A stretch of 19,012 nucleotides of DNA, from the NCBI GenBank assembly GCA_003506995.1, contig DNXB01000581.1:4247-23258 (forward strand), given 5' to 3'. Source of the stretch: Verrucomicrobiales bacterium (lineage in GTDB: Bacteria; Verrucomicrobiota; Verrucomicrobiia; Verrucomicrobiales; Verrucomicrobiaceae). Shown piece after piece: positions 8,125-13,839 of this stretch (position 1 is the stretch's first letter; each line of letters starts with the position of its first letter). Under the pieces are notes generated by a model. It was given only the letters and a program-made list of their open reading frames with translations, had not been told where the DNA came from and ran no database searches. Position numbers and translations under genes: made by a program.

Positions 8125-8486
8125 AAGCACCCACCACTCTATATCTGCTCATGCTGACCCTCGTCATTGCGCTGCTGCCACATGCGGCCCACGCCCGGCG
8201 ACCGATGGGCACCACCATGATCGGCGTTGTTCAAAAAGTCGATCATACCCGCCGGGAGATCGTCTTTGCACAGGAGGGCGGACCCGTCCGAAACTTCGTT
8301 TACACCATCTGGGCCAAATTCTGGAATGATTCGCCCGACAGCCGCCCAATTGCGTTATCTTCTGGCATGAGAATCCAGGTGAGGCTCCATCGACCGCTCA
8401 TCGGTCCTGATTTTGTCACCCAAATCAGCCTTCTCCAGGCTGCCAGGCATCGTACCGTATCATCCTCAGCCACTCCCCGACTTTGA
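8121..8486 (+). CDS. Small secreted protein of unknown function
   Basis: The 121-residue protein is not recognised. Residues 1-25 form a signal peptide (LYLLMLTLVIALLPHAAHA before RRP), so the mature part of about 95 residues is likely periplasmic. It reads as a small beta-rich domain: TTMIGVVQKVDHTRREIVFAQ, then a strand with VRNFVYTIW, then GMRIQVRLHRPLIGPDFVTQISLL. This is compatible with an OB-like barrel, though that is only a guess from strand pattern. The ATG lies in an ATGA overlap with the RND pump and the stop lies in a TTGA overlap with the YceI gene, which supports a real, coupled gene. A role as an accessory to metal export or as a partner of YceI is possible. Confidence 0.75.
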   Translation: MKAPTTLYLLMLTLVIALLPHAAHARRPMGTTMIGVVQKVDHTRREIVFAQEGGPVRNFVYTIWAKFWNDSPDSRPIALSSGMRIQVRLHRPLIGPDFVTQISLLQAARHRTVSSSATPRL

Positions 8487-9034
8487 AAACACATCTGTCA
8501 CTTCTCCTTGTTGCCTCCGCCACGCTCCTTCACGCCGAAACCTGGAGCGGGACCGCGCAAATCACCTTTGACGGCACCTCCACGCTGCATGCCTGGGGCG
8601 GCAAGGTCGCGGCGGAGCCATTCAAGGCCGATGTCACCATGGATGGTGACAGACCCCAACGCGTAAAGGCCGAAGTGACCGTCAAAGCGGCCAGCATGGA
8701 CACCGCCGAGCCGAAACGCGACGCCAACATGCGCAAGGCGATGCAAGTGGACGCGCATCCGCTCATCCTTGGCAGGATCGACGCGAAGTTCAGCGAGATC
8801 GCCGCTGCAAGCACACCAACGAAGCTGCCCATCGTGCTGAACCTGCTTGGCAAGCCGCAAAACGTCACCGGAACAATCTCGAACTGGAAACTCACCGGCA
8901 AAAAGGCCACCTTTGATCTCGACTTCCCCGTCTCGCTGAAAGCCAGTGGCATTAGCGTCCCCACGGTGCTGTTATTCATCAAAGTGGGGGATGGCATCAA
9001 GGTTCATGCCTCGGTTACACTCACTCAGAATTGA
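8483..9034 (+). CDS. YceI-family periplasmic lipid-binding protein
   Basis: The 183-residue protein has a signal peptide (1-18, ending LLHA before ETW) and a YceI-type lipocalin-like barrel. Visible pieces are ITFDGTSTLHAWGGKV at the start, a central block with MDTAEPKRDANMRKAMQVDAHPLI, and a C-terminal IKVGDGIKVHASVTL. YceI relatives such as Thermus TT1927b bind polyisoprenoid chains inside the barrel, so a role as carrier or buffer of a hydrophobic molecule in the periplasm fits. The only possible start that keeps the signal peptide is the TTG at 8483, inside a TTGA overlap with the previous stop. The gene leads directly into the type III polyketide synthase, which suggests that it handles the lipid product. 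Its ligand is an inference. Confidence 0.85.
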   Translation: MKTHLSLLLVASATLLHAETWSGTAQITFDGTSTLHAWGGKVAAEPFKADVTMDGDRPQRVKAEVTVKAASMDTAEPKRDANMRKAMQVDAHPLILGRIDAKFSEIAAASTPTKLPIVLNLLGKPQNVTGTISNWKLTGKKATFDLDFPVSLKASGISVPTVLLFIKVGDGIKVHASVTLTQN

Positions 9035-9039
9035 CCTTC

Positions 9040-10185
9040 ATGCCCGCTTACATTCACCACATCGCCACGGACACGCCGCCGTATATTTACAGCAACGAAT
9101 TCGCGTGCAGCCGCATGAAAGGCTGGGTCACCGAACCACGCGCCAAACGCATGGTCGAGATGATCTATGAGCGCACCGGCATCGACACACGCTACAGCGC
9201 GAGCGATGATTTCCTGAAGGACGATGGCGAGCTGTTTCACACGCTGCCTGACGGGACGATCAATTCGCCCACCACCGGCCAGCGCAACGCGCTGTATGCC
9301 AAAGCCTCGCGCGAACTCGCCGTGAAACTCGCCCGCAAGACGCTCGCCGAGTGCCCGCAGTTCACGAAGGAGCAGATCACGCACATCGTCTTCGCCTCCT
9401 GCACGGGCTTTGCCAATCCAGGGCCGGACTACCACATCATTCGCGATCTCGGGCTCAATGAGAGCGTGGAGCGCTACACCATCGGCTTCATGGGCTGCTA
9501 CGCGGCGTTTCCCGCCATGCGGATGGCGGCGCAGTTCTGTGAGGCGAATCCAAACGCGGTGGTGCTCGTGATGTGCCTGGAGCTTTGCTCGCTGCATCTG
9601 CAAGTCAGCGACAAACCCGAAAGCATCGTGGCGAACGCGCTCTTCGCCGATGGCGCGGCGGCGGCGATCATGAGCGCACGAGAACCCGCAGGCGACCGAC
9701 CTTACTACCGCGTGCAGGGCTTCCACTCGGCGCTTGTGCCGTCCAGCGAGGCGCACATGGCCTGGGACATCGGCGACAACGGTTTCAACATGGTGCTCTC
9801 CGCCTATGTGCCTGATCTTATCGGCAGCAACATCCGCGAGATGCTCGGCGGGATCCTTGCGAAGCGCGAGATGAAGCTCGACGACATCGACGAATGGGCC
9901 GTGCATCCCGGCGGACGCGCGATTCTCGATCAGGTGGAGCAGCATCTCGAACTGCCTGCCGAGGCGCTGGAGATGTCCCGCGACGTGCTGCGTGATTACG
10001 GCAACATGAGCAGCCCCACCGTCATGTTTGTGCTCAAAGGCATGCTTGAAGAATCCGAAACCGACCGCGCCACGACCTGCGCCATCGCCTTCGGCCCCGG
10101 CCTCACGGTAGAGACCGCTGTGCTGGAGCGCTGCGGCGCGGCGATCACCTCGCCGAAGAAATCAAAAGCCACGATCCGAGCATGA
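9040..10185 (+). CDS. Type III polyketide synthase (chalcone/alkylresorcinol synthase superfamily)
   Basis: The 381-residue protein has all three catalytic residues of type III PKSs, counted from the ATG at 9040: Cys153 in GFMGCYAAFPAMR, His289 in WAVHPGGRAIL and Asn322 in YGNMSSPTVMFVL. The closing AFGPGLTVE loop is also present. Such homodimeric enzymes take an acyl starter, extend it with malonyl units without needing an ACP, and cyclise it to a resorcinol, phloroglucinol, pyrone or chalcone skeleton. Starter and ring type cannot be read from the sequence. With the adjacent ACP and KS genes, a fatty-acyl starter giving a phenolic lipid or alkylpyrone is the favoured inference. A TTG at 9031, in a TTGA overlap with the YceI stop, is an alternative start three codons earlier. 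Its stop overlaps the hydroxylase start by ATGA. Confidence 0.93.
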   Translation: MPAYIHHIATDTPPYIYSNEFACSRMKGWVTEPRAKRMVEMIYERTGIDTRYSASDDFLKDDGELFHTLPDGTINSPTTGQRNALYAKASRELAVKLARKTLAECPQFTKEQITHIVFASCTGFANPGPDYHIIRDLGLNESVERYTIGFMGCYAAFPAMRMAAQFCEANPNAVVLVMCLELCSLHLQVSDKPESIVANALFADGAAAAIMSAREPAGDRPYYRVQGFHSALVPSSEAHMAWDIGDNGFNMVLSAYVPDLIGSNIREMLGGILAKREMKLDDIDEWAVHPGGRAILDQVEQHLELPAEALEMSRDVLRDYGNMSSPTVMFVLKGMLEESETDRATTCAIAFGPGLTVETAVLERCGAAITSPKKSKATIRA

Positions 10186-11351
10186 AGACGGATTTTGATG
10201 TGATCATCGTCGGTGGCGGCCCGGTGGGCCTGCTGCTGGCCTGCTTGCTCAGAAAACAGGGCCTGCGCCTCCGCGTGCTGGAGAAACGCACGCAACCCAT
10301 CCCGCACTCCGCCGCCATCGGCATCACGCCGCCCTCGCTGCACATCTTGAACAAGCTCGGGCTCACCTCCGAGTTCATCGACGCCGGTTTGAAGGTGCGG
10401 GACTGCTTCGTGCATGGCCAGAGCGGCCAGCTCGGCTGCATGACGTTCCGCGACATCCCGGACGAGCATCGCTTCATCCTCGCGCTGCCGCAGGTGACGA
10501 CGATTGCCATTCTGCAAAAGCATCTCGGCGCTGAATTCATCGAAACAGGCTGCGAAGTCAGCGAGGTGAGACAGTCCGGCGATCACTGCTTCGTGCGTGC
10601 CGGTGATCGTGAGCTCACCGCTCGTTACGTCATCGCGTGCGACGGCAGCCGCAGCCGTGTGCGTGAGTGGATCGGCATGAAGGCGCCCGCACATGCCTAT
10701 GACCTCCACTTTCTCATGGGCGACTTCATTGACCGCACTCGCTTTGGTGAAGAAGCACATCTGTTTTTCACCGCCACGGGTTCTGTGGAATCGTTTCCGC
10801 TGCCCGGCGGTCAAAGACGCTGGATTGTGCAAACCGACACGCACCTCGATCAGCCGCCGAAAGGCCTCGTCACCGAACTCACACGCCTGCGCACCGGTCT
10901 CGACGTTCCAGTGGCGGATCAAGTCAATGAAAGCGTCTTCACGCCACGCCGCTTCAATTGCGAGCGCTACTACGATGGCCGTGTCATCCTCTGCGGTGAT
11001 GCCGCGCACGGCATGAGCCCCATCGGCGGCCAGGGGATGAACACCGGCTTTGCCGATGCCGAGTTCCTCGCCGAGGTGCTCAGTCATGTCGATCCATCCT
11101 CGCTGCTGCCAGCTTACAGCCGCTTCCGCCGCAAGGCCGCGAAGACCGCCATCTTCCGCGCCGAATGGGGCATGTGGCTGGGCACCTGGCGCGGCAAAAC
11201 ACTTTCGATCCTGCGCGATGCCATTTTGAGGTTCCTCCTTTGCCGGGGCCCCATCGCACGCCGCATGGGACCGTTTTACGCCATGCTCACCATCCCCTTC
11301 AACACGCTGGCCCGCGTCCCGCAGGCCAGTTTGAAACCGCGCGCCGTTTGA
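10182..11351 (+). CDS. FAD-dependent aromatic-ring monooxygenase (PHBH/UbiH-like)
   Basis: The 389-residue protein is a class A flavoprotein hydroxylase. It has the Rossmann motif VIIVGGGPVGLLLA (glycines 11-16) with Glu34 as the ribose-binding acid, the DG motif ACDGSRSRVRE (Asp154-Gly155), and the GD motif GDAAHGMSPIGGQGMNTGFADA (Gly272-Asp273). These enzymes use NAD(P)H and oxygen to hydroxylate activated phenol rings. Placed after a type III PKS, the likely substrate is the phenolic ring made by that enzyme, as in the S. griseus srs pathway where a flavoprotein turns alkylresorcinols into hydroxyquinol/quinone products. The C-terminus (after about 340) is hydrophobic with AILRFLLCRGPIARRMGPFYAMLTI and may sit on the membrane. 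The start overlaps the PKS stop by ATGA. Confidence 0.9.
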   Translation: MKTDFDVIIVGGGPVGLLLACLLRKQGLRLRVLEKRTQPIPHSAAIGITPPSLHILNKLGLTSEFIDAGLKVRDCFVHGQSGQLGCMTFRDIPDEHRFILALPQVTTIAILQKHLGAEFIETGCEVSEVRQSGDHCFVRAGDRELTARYVIACDGSRSRVREWIGMKAPAHAYDLHFLMGDFIDRTRFGEEAHLFFTATGSVESFPLPGGQRRWIVQTDTHLDQPPKGLVTELTRLRTGLDVPVADQVNESVFTPRRFNCERYYDGRVILCGDAAHGMSPIGGQGMNTGFADAEFLAEVLSHVDPSSLLPAYSRFRRKAAKTAIFRAEWGMWLGTWRGKTLSILRDAILRFLLCRGPIARRMGPFYAMLTIPFNTLARVPQASLKPRAV

Positions 11352-11354
11352 TTC

Positions 11355-12203
11355 ATGACCACGAATCTCGAATACAACCCCACCATCGACGGCGCCGCCT
11401 CGCACTACGACGACCTCGACCAGTTTTACCGCGAGATCTGGGGCGAGCACGTCCACCACGGCGTCTGGTTCACCGGCAAGGAAACCGACAACGAGGCTGC
11501 GGAGAATCTTGTCAAGATGGTCGCCGAACTCGGACGCACGGGCCAAAACACGGATGTCTGTGACATCGGCTGCGGCTACGGAGCCACGGCAAAAATCCTC
11601 GCGCAGCGCTACGGCGCGAATGTCACCGGCATGACCATTTCGTCCGTGCAGCTAGCCTACGCGCAGGCCAACAACAACGTGCCTGGCAAAACGACCTTCA
11701 TGGTGCGTGATTGGTATGAAAACCAGCTTCCCGACAACCGCTTCGATGTCGTGCAGACGGTCGAAAGTCTCGAACACATGCCGGACCTGCCCACGTTTTT
11801 CCGCGAGTGCTACCGCGTGATGAAACCCGGCGGCCGCCTTGTTGCGGCCGCCTGGATGTCCTGCGAAAATCCCGGTCCTTGGGCCAAACGTCATCTCATC
11901 GACGCCATCACGCGCGAGACGCAAATCGCTGGTGTCAGGCCGGAAAGCGAGTTCCGCGCCGCGACCGAGGCCGCAGGCTTTGTGAACTACCAGTTCAAGG
12001 ATTATGCGAAGCAGGTGAAGCGCACCTGGCCGCTCTGCGCCCTGCGCACGGTGAAAGGTCTCTTCACCAAGCCGCACTACCGCCGCTTCCTGTTCAGCTC
12101 GAAGAACCCGAACCGTATCTTCGCCCTCACCCTCTTCCGCATCTGGCTGGCCTATGAACTCGGCGTGCAGCGCTACGGCGTCTTCAGCGCGGACAAGGTT
12201 TGA
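11355..12203 (+). CDS. SAM-dependent methyltransferase (gamma-tocopherol/sterol C-methyltransferase-like)
   Basis: The 282-residue protein has a class I methyltransferase core: motif I VCDIGCGYGA (68-77), a following acidic or SAM-binding region, QTVESLEHMPD (about 134-144) and the post-motif MKPGGRLVAAAW. The N-terminal EHVHHGVWF block and the SLEHM motif resemble tocopherol, sterol and cyclopropane-type methyltransferases that act on hydrophobic substrates. In this operon it probably adds a methyl group to carbon or oxygen of the hydroxylated phenolic ring; the position cannot be told. The C-terminal basic and hydrophobic part (about 220-280) could contact the membrane. It begins three bases after the hydroxylase stop and its own stop TGA overlaps a potential TTG start of the ACP gene. 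Confidence 0.88.
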   Translation: MTTNLEYNPTIDGAASHYDDLDQFYREIWGEHVHHGVWFTGKETDNEAAENLVKMVAELGRTGQNTDVCDIGCGYGATAKILAQRYGANVTGMTISSVQLAYAQANNNVPGKTTFMVRDWYENQLPDNRFDVVQTVESLEHMPDLPTFFRECYRVMKPGGRLVAAAWMSCENPGPWAKRHLIDAITRETQIAGVRPESEFRAATEAAGFVNYQFKDYAKQVKRTWPLCALRTVKGLFTKPHYRRFLFSSKNPNRIFALTLFRIWLAYELGVQRYGVFSADKV

Positions 12204-12232
12204 ACCCGTGGCAGAACCGATTAAACAAAGCC

Positions 12233-12586
12233 ATGCCCATCACCGAAGAACGAAAGCAGGAGATCGCCAAGTCGCTCAAACGTTGCAGCGACGCGACGGT
12301 GGCGGCCGCGTTGCGATTTGAAGAATCGCGAAATCAGGATGAACTGCCCGCCATCATCCTCGGCGTGCTGGAGCGTGATGCGGCAAATCCAAAACCGGAA
12401 GGTGTGGCGGCTGCCCCCGATGATGCGCGATTGATTGAAGACATTGGCATGGATTCATTTGGCATGATCGAAGTCGTCATGACTGCCGAAGAAGTACTGG
12501 GCATCACCGTGGCCAATCAGGAGATGAATGACATCCGCACGCTTGGCCAGTTGAAGGCGTTTCTGCGCACCAAGCTCGCCGCATGA
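12233..12586 (+). CDS. Acyl carrier protein with N-terminal extension
   Basis: The 117-residue product (from the ATG at 12233) ends in an acyl carrier domain. The phosphopantetheine attachment site is IGMDSFGMIEVV, with Ser75 as the likely modified serine, followed by EEVLGITV and a last helix TLGQLKAFLRTKL. The usual motif is DSL; here it is DSF. About 45 residues precede the first ACP helix, making it longer than the roughly 80-residue housekeeping ACP. A TTG at 12200 forms a TTGA overlap with the methyltransferase stop and would add 11 residues. The gene overlaps the KS start by ATGA, so this ACP probably serves that synthase to build or deliver the acyl chain for the pathway. Confidence 0.87.
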   Translation: MPITEERKQEIAKSLKRCSDATVAAALRFEESRNQDELPAIILGVLERDAANPKPEGVAAAPDDARLIEDIGMDSFGMIEVVMTAEEVLGITVANQEMNDIRTLGQLKAFLRTKLAA

Positions 12587-13839
12587 ACCACGTCGTCGTC
12601 ACCGGCCTTGGATTCATCTCCAGCATCGGCAACAGCCGTGCGGCGGTGCTCGAAAGCCTGCGTGAGGGCCGCTGCGGCATCGAGGTCATGCCCGAGCTCG
12701 CCGCCGCGAATGATCGTGTGAAGCTGGCGGGCACCGTGAAGGGTTTTAGCTTCCCCACCGCTGATCCGCTCGACTGGACCTTCCCTGACAACGTCCAATT
12801 CAGCCGCGCCCAACTGCGGACGATGGTTCCCAATGCAGTTTATGCCGTTGTTGCGATGGAAGAAGCCATCAGGGATGCCAGGCTCGATTCAGCACTCGTT
12901 TCAGCTCCACAAACCGGCCTCTACTGTGCCTCCGCAGGCTCGGCCTGGCTGACGCATGTGGCGATTGAATCGGTGCTCACGCGAGGCCCTGCCCGCACCT
13001 CAGCGCCGACGGTCGTCACCGGCATGCCAAACTCGCTGCATCTCAATCTCACCGCCCGCTTCGCGATCAAAGGTGCTTCCGTCGGCTTCAGCAGTGCGTG
13101 TGCGTCGTCATCTCATGCCTTGGGAAGCGCCTGTGATTTGATCCGCCTGGGCCGACAGAAGATCATGTTCGTCGTCGGCGCTGAAGATTGTCACCCGTAT
13201 AACATACTGCCCTTCGTCTCGCTGCGCGCGCTCAGCTCGCAGAGCGATCCCGCGCTGGCCCCACGGCCCTTTGATGTGAATCGCGATGGTTTCCTCATCA
13301 CCGGAGGTGGAGCGGTGCTCGTACTCGAAGATGCGGAGCACGCCGCTGCTCGCGGCGCGACCGTTTACGCCGAGGTCAAAGGCTGGGGACAGTCCTCCGA
13401 CGGCTACGATGTCGTCGCCCCTGATCCCACCGGCAACGGACTGGCGCGTGCGATGACGAACGCCCTTCAAGACGCGGGTCTGGAACCCTCCGCCATTGAT
13501 TACATCAACGCCCACGCCACCGCGACGACTGCGGGTGATCTCGCCGAGCTGAGCGCTCTCAGATCCGTGTTCACTGGCGATGCGAAGCCTAAAGTCAGCA
13601 GCACCAAAGCCCTCACCGGCCACGGCTTGAGCCTCGCCGGCGCTCTGGAAGCCGGAATCTGCTGTCTGGCATTGCATGAAGGCTTCATGCCCGCCTCCGC
13701 CAAGATTCAGCAGCTCGATCCCGCGTGTGAAGGCATCTCGATACTCACTTCAAGATACGATGAAGCCCCAGGCATGGTCATGAGCAACAGCAGCGGCTTC
13801 GGCGGCGCGAACGTGGCGCTGATCTTCTCGGCTACTTGA
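12583..13839 (+). CDS. Beta-ketoacyl-ACP synthase (KAS II/FabF-like)
   Basis: The 418-residue protein is a thiolase-fold condensing enzyme with a complete Cys-His-His triad: Cys173 in SSACASSSHAL, His311 in NAHATATTAGD and His347 in STKALTGHGLSLAGALEA, with Lys342 nearby. The C-terminal glycine-rich NSSGFGGANVAL loop is also present. It extends acyl-ACP chains with malonyl-ACP in the cytoplasm. The length and motifs match FabF/FabB rather than a chain-length factor, because the active cysteine is present. It is the last gene of the plus-strand run and follows the ACP by an ATGA overlap. No ketoreductase, dehydratase or acyltransferase is adjacent, so these functions would have to come from general fatty acid synthesis or other loci. 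Its 3' end overlaps the opposing RND gene by eight bases. Confidence 0.92.
   Translation: MNHVVVTGLGFISSIGNSRAAVLESLREGRCGIEVMPELAAANDRVKLAGTVKGFSFPTADPLDWTFPDNVQFSRAQLRTMVPNAVYAVVAMEEAIRDARLDSALVSAPQTGLYCASAGSAWLTHVAIESVLTRGPARTSAPTVVTGMPNSLHLNLTARFAIKGASVGFSSACASSSHALGSACDLIRLGRQKIMFVVGAEDCHPYNILPFVSLRALSSQSDPALAPRPFDVNRDGFLITGGGAVLVLEDAEHAAARGATVYAEVKGWGQSSDGYDVVAPDPTGNGLARAMTNALQDAGLEPSAIDYINAHATATTAGDLAELSALRSVFTGDAKPKVSSTKALTGHGLSLAGALEAGICCLALHEGFMPASAKIQQLDPACEGISILTSRYDEAPGMVMSNSSGFGGANVALIFSAT

Noticed and set aside
9996..11546. Open frame of 516 codons on the minus strand opposite the hydroxylase
   Set aside because: It is antisense to the PKS end, the FAD monooxygenase and the methyltransferase start, and the translation has no recognisable domain.
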